Source of the DNA: Pelecanus crispus
Taxonomy: Eukaryota > Chordata > Aves > Pelecaniformes > Pelecanidae
NCBI RefSeq assembly: GCF_030463565.1
Contig: NC_134653.1
Span: forward strand, 35,215,150-35,279,149
Length of the DNA: 64,000 nucleotides
Reading direction: 5' to 3'
This document shows, piece by piece, positions 1 to 9,546 of the stretch; the stretch's first letter is position 1; each line of letters opens with the position of its first letter. The notes below the pieces were generated by a model. It saw only the letters and a program-made list of their open reading frames with translations. It was not told the DNA's origin and searched no databases. Made by a program: the position numbers and the translations under genes.

Positions 1-48
1 GAGAGATTTTCCTTCTTCATTAATATGTTTGCTAAAACTAAGCTCAAA

Positions 49-68
49 GGGGGGGGGGGGGGGGGGGG
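49..68 (+). repeat. 20-base G homopolymer
   Basis: A run of 20 consecutive G residues. Such a tract can form G-quadruplexes and is prone to length error in sequencing, so its exact length is unreliable. Confidence 0.9.
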
Positions 69-680
69 AGTGGAGCTAATCTTTTGACTTCTGATCACAG
101 TGCTCCTTTTCCATCTGTAAAATCGTGAATTATAGTTTGGCTTGGGGTTTAACTCCCTCCTTCTAGCTCCGATAGACCAATAAGCAAAATAAACCTCAAA
201 GCTTAACTGAAAAAGTAAACGCCACTCACTTCCGAATGTTCTCCGTCTCCAAAATCAGTAAGTATCTTTTCTATACTGGATGAAGTAACTTTCCCAAGGG
301 TATGTCTCTAGTCCTCTTAGGGTTTCTTATTTAAGGAAAAGAAAAAAAGAGGGAAAAAAAGCAAGCTACTTTTCGAGTGATGCCATACTGTGATTAAAAC
401 CATAATCAGGTACTTTTTCAGCAGTCCTGCCTGTCCTGTCCATTTAGGAATCCGAGACAAAGCCCGGCATTTGAAAACAGCTGAGATTGCAGGCTGAAAG
501 CGACCCTGTTTTACGACCCTGGCAGCGAAGAGTTTATAGCGCTCGCCATAAAACGCATCCTCCTCCCCACATCCTCCCTGCTAAAGCATTGCCCCCCCTC
601 CAATAAAGGCAGGCAGGGAGGCACCACCTTCAACCCTCTTATTAGGAGACACGGAGTCTGAGGCCTTGGCTCTGCCTGGC

Positions 681-710
681 TTTCCCTGGATCTCCCTGGA
701 TCTCCCTGGC
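681..710. repeat. Three tandem 10-bp units (TCTCCCTGGA-like)
   Basis: Three consecutive 10-base units occur: TTTCCCTGGA, TCTCCCTGGA and TCTCCCTGGC. They lie about 1.2 kb upstream of the FZD10 start codon, just before a GGGA-rich block. This may be only a short tandem duplication, or a cluster of pyrimidine-tract binding sites; the sequence alone cannot decide. Confidence 0.75.
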
Positions 711-720
711 TTCCTACCTG

Positions 721-762
721 GGCGAGGGAGCAGGGAGGGAGGGAGGCAGGGAGGGAGGGAGG
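721..762 (+). repeat. GGGA-rich tract, possible G-quadruplex
   Basis: A purine-rich block with many GGGA repeats. It contains far more than four closely spaced GGG runs, so it satisfies a simple G-quadruplex pattern on the + strand. GGGA-rich sequence upstream of CpG-island promoters is commonly bound by MAZ/SP-type zinc-finger proteins; any such role here is inference. Confidence 0.6.
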
Positions 763-1017
763 CTGACGCCTGCTAGAGACAGGGGCTTGTTAAACTTCCA
801 AGGGAGGGCAACGGGAGGGAAAGGAGAATGGACGGAAAGGCAGAAGGGAGAGAGAGAAACAAATGGGGCTTTTTCTAATCTGTGCTGATCAAGGAAAACC
901 TGTAGGGGTCCTTAAGGAGGTTTCAAGGCGTTCCGAGTGATTGGAAAGTAATCACCGTGGCAGCTTCACCTTTCTCATGCAAAGTGGATGTCGTATGCGA
1001 GGCGGATCCTGCACAGG

Positions 1018-1065
1018 TTTTTTTTTTTGGTTTTTTTTTTTTTTTTTGGTTGGGTTTTTTTTTTT
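1018..1065 (+). repeat. T-rich low-complexity tract
   Basis: Long T runs interrupted by GG pairs, immediately upstream of the GC-rich island. The tract marks a sharp change in base composition into the FZD10 promoter region. Confidence 0.85.
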
Positions 1066-1084
1066 CCCCCTCCTAATTTTATTT

Positions 1085-2560
1085 TACCCTTGGACTCCAC
1101 CGCCCCCTAAAAAGCGCAGCTGCTCCAGCGGCGGGAGTGCCCGCTGATGCGGGGTTGCGGAGCGGGACGCAGGCAGCGCTGCCCGGAGCCAGCCGCGCTC
1201 CGCAGCGCGCAGGGAACCGGCTGCGCGCCCGGCGGGGGGGGGGGGATCCCTCAGGCCCCCCTCCGCAATGGCTTAGCCATTTCCTCCTCCTCCTCCTCTA
1301 TTCCACACTCGGATAAACCAGTCCCCACCTCTCGGCAAGAAAGTACGGAGCCGTGAGCTGCTCTGGGGAGAGGGAAAGCGCCGGAGGGACCCGCTGCACC
1401 GAAAGCCGCCCGGGACGCGCGGGAGTTGGAGCGCCCGGCCCGGACCCACCCTGCCCCTGCCCCGGCACCGCTCCGCCTGCGCTTCCAGGGAGCAGGAGGA
1501 GGAGGAAGGGCGGTGGAACGACGGCTCGCAAAAGTGGAAGCCCGGGGAAAAGAAAGTTGCCGGGCTGCCCGCAGTAAGTTCCGCGCATCCGTGCAGCGGG
1601 GCCGCCGGTTCTCGCCCCGGCCGCTTGCGCCGCTGCCCCCCCCCGCCCCTGCGCGGCCGGCGGGGCGATGCTGAGCGGCGCCGGCCGCGGCCCGGGCTGT
1701 GCTGAGCGGCCTGCCGAGGGGCCCCGCCGCCGCGCTGCCCGGCCGGGGGCCATGCTGGCCCGGGCGGGAGCCGGCCGGCCGCTGCGGTGACCCCCCCGCC
1801 GCCCCGAGCCCCCCCGGCCCCGCCGCCGCCGCCGGGAGCCGCGCTCCGGCCGCACGCCCGGGAGCCGCCGCCGCCGCCGCTGCCATGGGGCCTGCGACGA
1901 GGAGGTTGGTGCGGAGCGGGCTGGTGCTGTGCTGGCTGAGCCGCCTGTGCGCGGGGATAAGCTCCATGGACATCGACCGCCCCGGGGACGGGCGGTGCCA
2001 GCCCATAGAGATCCCCATGTGCAAGGATATAGGGTACAACATGACGAGGATGCCCAACCTGATGGGACACGAAAACCAAAGGGAAGCTGCCATTCAGCTG
2101 CACGAGTTTGCCCCCTTGGTGGAGTACGGTTGCCACAGCCATCTGAAATTTTTCCTCTGCTCCCTCTATGCCCCGATGTGCACGGAGCAGGTTTCTACCC
2201 CGATCCCGGCCTGCAGGGTTATGTGCGAGCAGGCGAGGCTGAAATGCTCTCCGATCATGGAGCAGTTCAACTTCAAATGGCCGGACTCCTTAGACTGCAG
2301 CAAGCTGCCCAACAAGAACGACCCCAATTACCTGTGCATGGAAGCCCCCAACAACGGGTCGGATGAGCCGCCCAGAGGATCCAGCATGCTGCCACCCATG
2401 TTTCGTCCACAGAGGCCCAGCGGCGGCCACGATCTGCAGCAGCATAAGGACAGCCTCAGCAGAACCTCCTGTGAAAACCCGGGCAAGTTCCACCATGTGG
2501 AAAAGAGCGCTTCCTGCGCCCCGCTCTGCACGCCGGGGGTTGATGTTTACTGGAGCAAGG
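1085..2560. promoter_or_regulatory. CpG island spanning FZD10 promoter, 5' UTR and 5' coding region
   Basis: Base composition changes abruptly from AT-rich and T-rich sequence to very GC-rich sequence with dense CpG, continuing through the presumed 5' UTR into the cysteine-rich-domain coding part of FZD10. CpG islands at the 5' end are typical of frizzled genes and other developmental regulators. The transcription start cannot be placed from sequence, and no convincing TATA box precedes the coding region. Borders are estimated by eye. The high GC also produces long spurious antisense reading frames across this region. Confidence 0.75.
1668..1790 (+). other. Upstream ORF in presumed FZD10 5' leader (40 codons)
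   Basis: An ATG at 1668 opens a 40-residue frame ending in TGA at 1788-1790. It is out of frame with FZD10 and terminates 94 bases before the FZD10 ATG. A second in-frame ATG lies at 1752. If transcription starts upstream of 1668, ribosomes would meet this uORF first, and it could lower or condition FZD10 translation. Its predicted peptide is Arg/Gly/Pro-rich and resembles nothing I recognise, so any effect would more likely be positional than through the peptide. The transcription start is unknown, so inclusion in the mRNA is inferred. Confidence 0.45.
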
Positions 2561-3642
2561 ATGACAAACAATTCGCTGTCATTTGGATTGCCATCTGGTC
2601 CATCCTGTGCTTCTTCTCCAGTGCTTTTACTGTACTCACGTTTCTGATAGATCCTCAGCGTTTCAAGTACCCCGAGAGGCCCATTATCTTCCTCTCAATG
2701 TGCTACTGTGTCTACTCCGTGGGGTACATCATTCGCCTCTTCTCAGGTGCTGAAAGCATTGCCTGTGATAGGGACAGCGGCCAACTCTATGTCATCCAGG
2801 AAGGACTGGAGAGCACCGGCTGCACCATTGTGTTCCTGGTTCTGTATTACTTTGGTATGGCAAGCTCCTTGTGGTGGGTAATCTTGACTTTAACTTGGTT
2901 TCTAGCAGCTGGGAAAAAATGGGGGCATGAAGCAATCGAAGCGAACAGTAGCTACTTCCATTTGGCAGCGTGGGCCATTCCAGCTGTGAAGACCATAATG
3001 ATCCTAGTTATGAGAAGGGTGGCTGGAGATGAGCTGACAGGGTTGTGCTATGTCGGAAGCATGGATGTGAATGCCTTGACGGGGTTTGTGCTCATTCCTT
3101 TGGCTTGCTATCTAATCATTGGCACTTCTTTCATTCTCTCGGGTTTTGTGGCCCTTTTTCATATCAGGAGGGTGATGAAAACAGGTGGAGAAAATACTGA
3201 CAAGTTGGAGAAACTTATGGTCAGGATTGGCGTCTTCTCAGTCTTGTATACGGTGCCTGCAACTTGTGTGATAGCTTGCTATTTTTATGAAAGACTTAAT
3301 ATGGATTACTGGAAAATTGTGGCAACTCAACAGAAGTGCAAGATGAACAATCAGACTAAAAATTTAGACTGCATGATGAATAACTCTATTCCAGCAGTAG
3401 AAATTTTTATGGTCAAAATTTTTATGTTATTAGTTGTGGGCATTACTAGTGGTATGTGGATCTGGACTTCCAAGACTCTTCAGTCCTGGCAAAATGTCTG
3501 TAGTCGAAGATTAAAGAAGAGAAGTAGGAGAAAACCTGCAAGTGTTATTACAAGTAGCGGAATCTACAAAAAACCTCAACATCCACAGAAAACTCACCTT
3601 GCAAAATATGAATCGACGTTACAGCCACCCACTTGTGTGTGA
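1885..3642 (+). CDS. FZD10: Frizzled-10, seven-transmembrane Wnt receptor (intact, single exon)
   Basis: This is a plasma-membrane receptor that binds Wnt ligands through its extracellular cysteine-rich domain and signals through Dishevelled. The product is 585 residues, close to the human length of 581. Visible parts: a hydrophobic signal peptide (about 1-24); a CRD with all ten cysteines (38, 46, 83, 92, 99, 110, 114, 121, 138, 151); N-glycosylation sequons at Asn52 and Asn157; a variable linker (about 160-195); seven membrane spans at roughly 230-252, 266-286, 314-341, 357-376, 397-425, 446-469 and 505-528; the Dishevelled-binding KTxxxW motif at 530-535; and a C-terminal TCV PDZ-binding-type end. 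The ISSMD segment after the signal peptide and the PTCV terminus point to FZD10 rather than FZD9 or FZD4. The start at 1885 has a strong Kozak context (G at -3 and +4). The frame stays open upstream to 1699 without an in-frame ATG. No frameshift or premature stop is seen, and the gene is intronless as expected for FZD10. Confidence 0.98.
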   Translation: MGPATRRLVRSGLVLCWLSRLCAGISSMDIDRPGDGRCQPIEIPMCKDIGYNMTRMPNLMGHENQREAAIQLHEFAPLVEYGCHSHLKFFLCSLYAPMCTEQVSTPIPACRVMCEQARLKCSPIMEQFNFKWPDSLDCSKLPNKNDPNYLCMEAPNNGSDEPPRGSSMLPPMFRPQRPSGGHDLQQHKDSLSRTSCENPGKFHHVEKSASCAPLCTPGVDVYWSKDDKQFAVIWIAIWSILCFFSSAFTVLTFLIDPQRFKYPERPIIFLSMCYCVYSVGYIIRLFSGAESIACDRDSGQLYVIQEGLESTGCTIVFLVLYYFGMASSLWWVILTLTWFLAAGKKWGHEAIEANSSYFHLAAWAIPAVKTIMILVMRRVAGDELTGLCYVGSMDVNALTGFVLIPLACYLIIGTSFILSGFVALFHIRRVMKTGGENTDKLEKLMVRIGVFSVLYTVPATCVIACYFYERLNMDYWKIVATQQKCKMNNQTKNLDCMMNNSIPAVEIFMVKIFMLLVVGITSGMWIWTSKTLQSWQNVCSRRLKKRSRRKPASVITSSGIYKKPQHPQKTHLAKYESTLQPPTCV

Positions 3643-3707
3643 CCAGGTTTTAGAAAAGACTATATCTCGCCTTACAGACTTACAAATGTCCAGTCAGAAA
3701 TTAAAAA

Positions 3708-3713
3708 AATAAA
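3708..3713 (+). terminator. Possible proximal polyadenylation signal AATAAA
   Basis: A canonical hexamer 66 bases after the FZD10 stop codon, followed within 10 bases by a T-run and TTTTGTC-type sequence that could serve as a downstream element. Use of this site would remove almost all of the 3' UTR. Confidence 0.35.
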
Positions 3714-4160
3714 CTGTGCTTTTTTTTTTTCTGTTTTGTCAGAGAACAGTTTCATATCTCAAGGCAAAAAATGTATCACGCTGAATTCAGGACCTGGTGA
3801 AATACTGAAGGTAAATGTACTTATGGAAAGGTTTTCAGTGAAAGAAATATTGTGAATTAAAACAATCTTTTCTGTTACTAATTTGTAGCTAAGTACTTCA
3901 TCCAGCCCTCAGTTTTTTGTTTTGTTTTGGTTTTTTTTTAAAAAAAAAAAAACACAACCCACCCTATTTAACTTTTTCATGTAGCTGAGCTGGATTTCCT
4001 ACAAGTTTCTGAGTAACAAGGTATAGTCAAGTTTTATGGAGCAATGATTTTATTTTAAAAGTCCCCAAGTGAGCATTGTCTCTTTAGGGAAACTAAGGTC
4101 CCCAAAAGGCCTATCCTCAGTAAGTATGCTATCTGTGAAAGCAACTTCCATCCTAACTTC

Positions 4161-4181
4161 AAAAAAAAAAAAAAAAAAAAA
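4161..4181 (+). repeat. A-run of 21 bases inside the FZD10 3' UTR
   Basis: A genomic poly-A tract within the presumed 3' UTR. It would cause internal oligo-dT priming, so cDNA ends mapping here should not be taken as real 3' ends. Confidence 0.9.
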
Positions 4182-4511
4182 GAGAAATCCTTTACAACTC
4201 ATCTCAGCCTAGTGGGTTTGGAGTGTCTAAAAATAGGTTCAATCTATAATGCTCACCAATATTCTTTCACTAAAAGAGAAACTTCCTGCACCAGACACAA
4301 ACTTTGTGAATAAGAATAATGTGCAATACATTTTTTTTCTTACCATGACATGAAAAGAGAAACAAGTATTTTGCTGTACATAAAGACAACAAAAGAAATC
4401 TCTTAACAAAAGAACTAAGAGGTCTAGTCCTCAGAAACCCTTTAGTGTTACATTTTGTGGCTTTTTAATGGAAATCAAGCCAATGTTATACACGTTTGGA
4501 CTGATTTGTGC

Positions 4512-4540
4512 AAAAAAAAAAAAAAAGAGGGGGGGGGGGG
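4512..4540 (+). repeat. Compound A15/G12 homopolymer
   Basis: Fifteen A residues, a short GA junction, then twelve G residues, within the presumed FZD10 3' UTR. It is likely to vary in length and to be error-prone in assembly. Confidence 0.9.
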
Positions 4541-4742
4541 TCAATTCAAAGAGACCCAAAGGGCTTATTGACTCTTTCTATTGTTAAACAAATTCTCCCT
4601 ATGAATAGATCAAGAAGCACTAGATTCTGCAAAGGGAAGCTTTGTATAGAGTGATGCTCTTTACTGTGCTGGGGGTGCACAGTTGTGTGCTGTATATATT
4701 TGTAATATACAATTATTTTTCATGCTCCACTATTTTATTAAA

Positions 4743-4748
4743 AATAAA
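4743..4748 (+). terminator. FZD10 polyadenylation signal AATAAA (likely main)
   Basis: A canonical AATAAA about 1.1 kb after the stop codon, followed 20-35 bases later by TTTTGTGTGTTC and by CTGATGTGCTTTGTGG. This arrangement matches a U/GU-rich downstream cleavage element. Confidence 0.65.
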
Positions 4749-4809
4749 ATATGTTCTTTAGTTTGATAATTTTGTGTGTTCTAAACTTTCTCTGATGTGC
4801 TTTGTGGTT

Positions 4810-4815
4810 AATAAA
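4810..4815 (+). terminator. Second polyadenylation signal AATAAA
   Basis: A second canonical hexamer 67 bases after the first, followed by TTGTTTTC. Either or both may set the FZD10 3' end. A further AATAAA at 4937-4942 lacks an obvious GT-rich follow-up. Confidence 0.5.
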
Positions 4816-4830
4816 CTTGTTTTCTCAATT

Positions 4831-6044
4831 ATTTGCTAAAAGCACACTTTGAACAGAATAGCTGTTGTTATACTTGCCTGCAAGTACAAGCAGCTAGGAC
4901 AATAATTTGCTCAAAAGAAATCGCAAGCTGGCATTAAATAAATGGATTTTGACGTTGCATCTTTCTGTGAACCTCTGCAACTGAGACAACTGAAGGGGAA
5001 GAAGCTTTGGTGATGTAAAAAAAGCGGCAGTGATGTAGAGTAGCACCATGTTTACAAAGCACTGAGATTACAACAATGATCCTTGGTTAACACCCCTTTA
5101 AAATTTGCATAGGGTATGTTCAGCATGTTAAAGATAGCTGGCTCGCCGCAGCGCAGTTGGAATACGGGTCAGCCTCTACTCTCCAGGGGTGGGTTTCCCC
5201 TTCTAACACTACTGAAAGTATCACTATTATTTGGGAAAAGACTTTGGGAAGATGGGGAGGAAGAAGAGGGGAAATACAAATACAGAATTTGAGTCCTGCT
5301 TCAGGAAAGCTCTCTCATGAAGTTGTAAATACATTTCTGGAAAGTTTTCAGCCGAGCATGATTTTGTATGAACCTGAAGTTTTCCATGCAGTTGACTCGG
5401 AGGCTGCGTGACCACCTGCTGCGATAGTAATGCAACCTCACTTTCTCACAGGCTGTTCTAGAAACCCCTTTATCAGTACCTCATTGAAAGAAGAGAGGTC
5501 TTAATGGACTTCGGTAGAGTGAGGATCCCTGTGACAGTCATCTTGTGGCTAGGAACTTTATCATAAAAGGATCTTTTTTAGTGGCCTGGTTTTTCAATTT
5601 ATCTGTGCAGTGCTACAGATGAATTTTTGTCGTCTCGTAGTCTTTTTCAATGTTTCTAGCAATAACTAGGAACTTGAATGACAAAAATGATGTTGCGGGT
5701 ATTATTAATAATCTTCATGTCTAAAATGCACATATGCAAAGCAGCTTTCAGTATAAAATTTATCTTCTGGGGGAAGAGGAAATATATTTTTTCCTCCTTT
5801 GTGCCTACGTGCCACTGTTTGATACACAGCTTTTAGATGCCCTGGAAGTTAATCCTGCTGGAGCCAAAGTAGGACATTGCACTAAACAAATCCACTTCTG
5901 AAACTCCTGAATTAATGCCTTTGCATCTGTCTATGTTCTAGTCAAGATCAGTTACGTTAGACCCCAAGAAATACAAAGGTTTTAAATGATCCATGTGTGA
6001 CAATCTGCTACAGGAATCCGTCAAATATGTGTTTTGTTATTGCA
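4831..6044. other. Intergenic, no gene seen
   Basis: AT-rich sequence downstream of FZD10 with no recognisable exon or repeat. The ORF at 5157-5411 (84 codons) has no recognisable similarity or gene structure and is treated as chance. Confidence 0.6.
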
Positions 6045-6149
6045 GAATCATAGAATGGTTTGGGTTGGAAGGCACCTTAAAGATCACCTAGTTCCGACCC
6101 CCCTGCCATGAGCCGGGACGCCTTGCACCAGACCAGGGTGCTCAAACTA
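6045..6149 (-). mobile_element. CR1 LINE 3'-end fragment
   Basis: The segment begins with the reverse complement of the CR1 octamer end (AGAATCATAGAATGG). It continues with the conserved CR1 3' region, including TTTGGGTTGGAAGGCACC and a CCCCCCTGCCATG core, then fades near GACCAGGGTGCTCAAA. It is a 5'-truncated retrotransposon copy inserted on the minus strand, about 100 bp long and non-coding. Confidence 0.9.
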
Positions 6150-6960
6150 TGTGTGTCACCTTGCCAGGAGCGTATCTGCCTCCCACAAATCTCATCTCTG
6201 CCGGGAAGGTTAGCGCTGGTGTAACTAGCCACACGCTTCTTTAGAGAATGGTTTCAGGCTTCACTCTAAAATACACTAGCCACTAATAAACATCTCGCTA
6301 TTTTTGTAGACGATAGAAAATTATTTGCTTTCATTGTCGAACATGTATTTTTACAGTCTGCTATGAGGATTCTGGAAGAGAAAAAAAAATGAAGATAGAT
6401 GTTCAGCAGTGGCTGAATTCCTGCTGCCATTCTGAGTTTAACCAGTTGTCAGCTTAGGCCCTTCATTGTCACCAGAGCAGAACTGCAAGTTCTTCTATGA
6501 AAATGCCAAATATGAATGCTTGGCTAGATGCATCATGTTGCAAACAGATTCTTGCTAAACTGTAAACTAAGAATTTAGATTTTATTTCAGCTTTGCAGTT
6601 ATTTGGGATTTTTTTTTTTTTTTACTGGTAAGCAAACTAGATTCTTCGCGTATATAATGAGGCTGGTTTCATTGCATCAGGACTAATGTACTGTAAATGC
6701 AGCAGAGTATAAAGATTGCTTTTAAGGACACCTTAAGAATGAATGAATTCAGAAATTGTACTTCTTACTGTCCCATAACTCCTAACAGTCTTCACGGTTT
6801 AATATTGAAGCTGAGTTGCTACTTAAGGAATTGGAAGCTTACAGCTGTTGAGGGAAAGTGATATACTTTTTTCCACAACATTTCAGTGATTTAATATAAC
6901 ATTATTAATAATTTAACAGAGAATTTTATTCTTGTCTTAGAAGTCTGCATGTTAGTTCAA

Positions 6961-6996
6961 TGATGATGATAATGATGATGGTGATAATAATAATAC
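6961..6996 (+). repeat. (GAT)n / (AAT)n trinucleotide microsatellite
   Basis: An imperfect run of GAT units passing into ATA/ATT units. Confidence 0.8.
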
Positions 6997-9500
6997 CAAA
7001 AAGTCTTTAAGAAAAATATCACAAAAATATTCTATATTAAACTTCTTTACTTTTCACAGTAATTTTATATTTTAATAAAATCATGTTCGTATTTCTATTT
7101 GTTGAATTTTATAGGATTTTTCGCTAGGTACTGTCAAGGCCTATTGGGTATTTGCTTATCTGTAGACTTTTAAGAAAAGTATCTATATGTGGATATAACA
7201 CATACAGTATTAACAATTCAGTCACGCCATAGCAAACTTGTTGAGGAAGGAATGCAAGTCCAGAATGTCCTTCTGGAAAGGATATTTTATCACAGTCCAG
7301 TGGCATTTCTCAGGTAAAAATATCTCAAAAAAATTCATTCTGCTAGTGTATACATGCACTGTAAATCAAGAATCAGGTATTTGCTACAGGCCTGCGTACG
7401 ACTGGTCTGTTCTCTCCCGTCGGAGCTGTAGATTACCCAGGAGGGTAGAAATTCTCTCAGACTGTGTAGGTTGTGATGATGCAGATTATGGCTCAACATT
7501 CAGGTAGAGATTCATATGTTAGGGCAGGGTAGAAGAAAGGCAGATAGTTCCTTTTTTTTTGCCAAGGGTAGCTTGATCGAGTACTTTCGTTTACTGAAGA
7601 GAGATTAATGAGGTAAGAGTATGAGAGCAGCAGGGGGAAATGGGATTCAGAAAAAACCCCACAAAATTCTATTTACAATAGCATGAGTCTTGTTTCTCAG
7701 TGAAATGCCAATGCTTCTTATAACTAGAAATTAAGCTCAGTAGTTTCAAGGTTTAGTTTTAGGTAGGACGCTTTGAACAGTACAGTGCAAGCACCATGGT
7801 TGAAAGGATGTGAGGAGCTCAGGCAAGGAATGTTCAGATCCCTTATCAGATTTTTCCCAAAGTAGCATTTCATATGTATGTTATTATGAAGCCATTACTC
7901 ACATATGGCTGTCATCCCATGGCTTCGAACTGTATGAAAAGCCCAGTAACAACAATGTCTGTAACATACACCCTTCTTATTCTAACACTTAAAATCCATG
8001 GCTTCAAGGGGATAGTTCTGTAATGATGGGATATTATGTGCTCAGGTGGTCTTTTGATGACAGGTGGTCTCCAACAACAGATGGCCTCAAAGGAGGAACT
8101 TCAGTGCGTTTTAGTTTAGAACATTTACGCATTTCTTCAAAAAAAATTTGAAATGTTATCCTTGTGTAATGTTCTTAAGTATTTTAGACAGAGTAGCCAA
8201 GTTATTAACACTGACAGATGATAAATCAGGGCATCCTTTAAAAGGTGGGTGATGGTGATTATGTGGTCTTGGAGCTTGCTTTGATCAGAAGTGACAGGCC
8301 TGTAAGGTCTCTGCCACTCAATCCCCCCTGAAGGGAGATCAGCACCTGTTTGCACTTTGAGGCTCCTCTACCTCCCACTGCCTTCCAGCACTATTTCATC
8401 TTTTTTAACACACTTGATGTTGATTGGCTTTAAGCAAAGTCATTATTCATTTACAAAACACTCCTTGGTGGAGCTGACTCAAAACTGTATTTCAGTAGCA
8501 GTGTTTGTGCTCTTGCAGTTAAGGTTGTATCAACATTCCCATTACAAAAGCTTTATTTTCAGCGAGCTATAAGTTAAAGTTAGCCTGGGTGCTAATATGA
8601 ACATGGGTTCATTTTTTTGTGCAAGCAATAGTAGGTATTGCCCATGAGTCTGTTCAGCTTGAGCTTTCTGTATCCTTACATGTTTACCCCGAAGAGGCAT
8701 AAGATCAGGTTTGTGAAACGAACAGGTCCTGGTTTGGTGGATCCGATTTTAGCGTAACAAATACCGTTCCAAATAGCTTTGTCTTACTTGTGAAATGTAA
8801 TGGATATTTCTAGAAAATAGCACAAAACAAGGCTTTGACTCCATGAAGGGCCATCTGACAAACCACAGAAAGGAGTCTCCGCCGATTATTTCATGTTGTA
8901 TCTGCAGGACTTTGGGATGGGCTTGCCAGTCTAGATGCAGATACCCGCTGCAGCCGGCGGTATCTCATTAGTTAATTCTGGTGTCTGAGAACAGATGTGG
9001 TTCGTGCCTGTCTGCTTTGGGAGCCCAATTCTGCTTTTCCTGTAGTAGCAAAGTTAAAGCTTTGGGGACTTGTACATCAAAGGCAGGACTGAGTGATCAT
9101 TGTGTATTTTTGTAAGGCATTGTTTAAAAAGGAATTCCTTCTATTTGTTGTCACTAGTTTCTTCCTTCTATTCTTCACCATCTCCTCATAGATCTGCTCC
9201 ACTGAAATCAATGGGTGTCCAAGTAATTTCAGTGTATGCTTTGAATCAAACTTCCTATCTCAGGGAAAGCACGTGCTACAGGAAAAGTCATTATTTTTTA
9301 CTTTTCTTTTTTCCACATCAGAGCATTTTTTTGAAAGTCCTGATATGACATACATTTGTGGTATGGAAAAAAAAATCAGTGAGTGAAATTATTTCAATTA
9401 GATTTTCAAAAAGTACTACTGTGTTAGAATGGACAAAGTATAGTATGTTGCAAAACCAAGTGCCATTTCAAAATGAAATTCAGAAAAATTGGATGTTGAT

Positions 9501-9546
9501 AATGGAATGGAGTGGAAATTTCTTTTTTTCTTTTTTTTTTTTTTTT
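9501..9546 (+). repeat. Shared 19-mer plus poly-T tract
   Basis: The word AATGGAATGGAGTGGAAAT occurs here and again at 19350-19368, in both cases before a T-rich tract. Here the T-run follows almost at once. This suggests a fragment of an interspersed repeat family that I cannot name. Confidence 0.5.

Larger units (their letters stand above)
1..1084. other. FZD10 upstream flank, no gene seen
   Basis: This is non-coding sequence leading into the FZD10 CpG island. It contains a long G-run, a block of three 10-bp pyrimidine-rich units, a (GGGA)-rich stretch and a long T-rich tract, listed separately. No exon or recognisable transposable element was seen. Distal promoter elements may lie here, but no TATA box can be tied to a start site, so none is called. 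Confidence 0.6.
3643..4830 (+). other. FZD10 3' untranslated region (estimated)
   Basis: AT-rich non-coding sequence after the TGA at 3640-3642, extending to just beyond the clustered polyadenylation signals at 4743 and 4810. It contains an early AATAAA at 3708-3713 that could give a very short alternative 3' UTR. It also contains A- and G-homopolymers at 4161-4181 and 4512-4540, and several AT-rich stretches. The endpoint is inferred from the signals and the GT-rich sequence after them, not from transcript evidence. Confidence 0.65.

Noticed and set aside
886..894. TGATCAAGG as a possible TCF/LEF site upstream of FZD10
   Set aside because: It differs from the WWCAAAG core at one key position, and a single weak match carries no weight in a kilobase.
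1251..2142. Long antisense open frames (185, 280 and 289 codons) over the FZD10 5' end
   Set aside because: They lie in a very GC-rich CpG island, are Ala/Gly/Arg/Pro-rich and overlap FZD10 coding sequence. They look like shadows with no family resemblance.
1929..2366. 145-codon + strand frame inside FZD10
   Set aside because: It is an alternative-frame shadow of the conserved cysteine-rich domain coding region.
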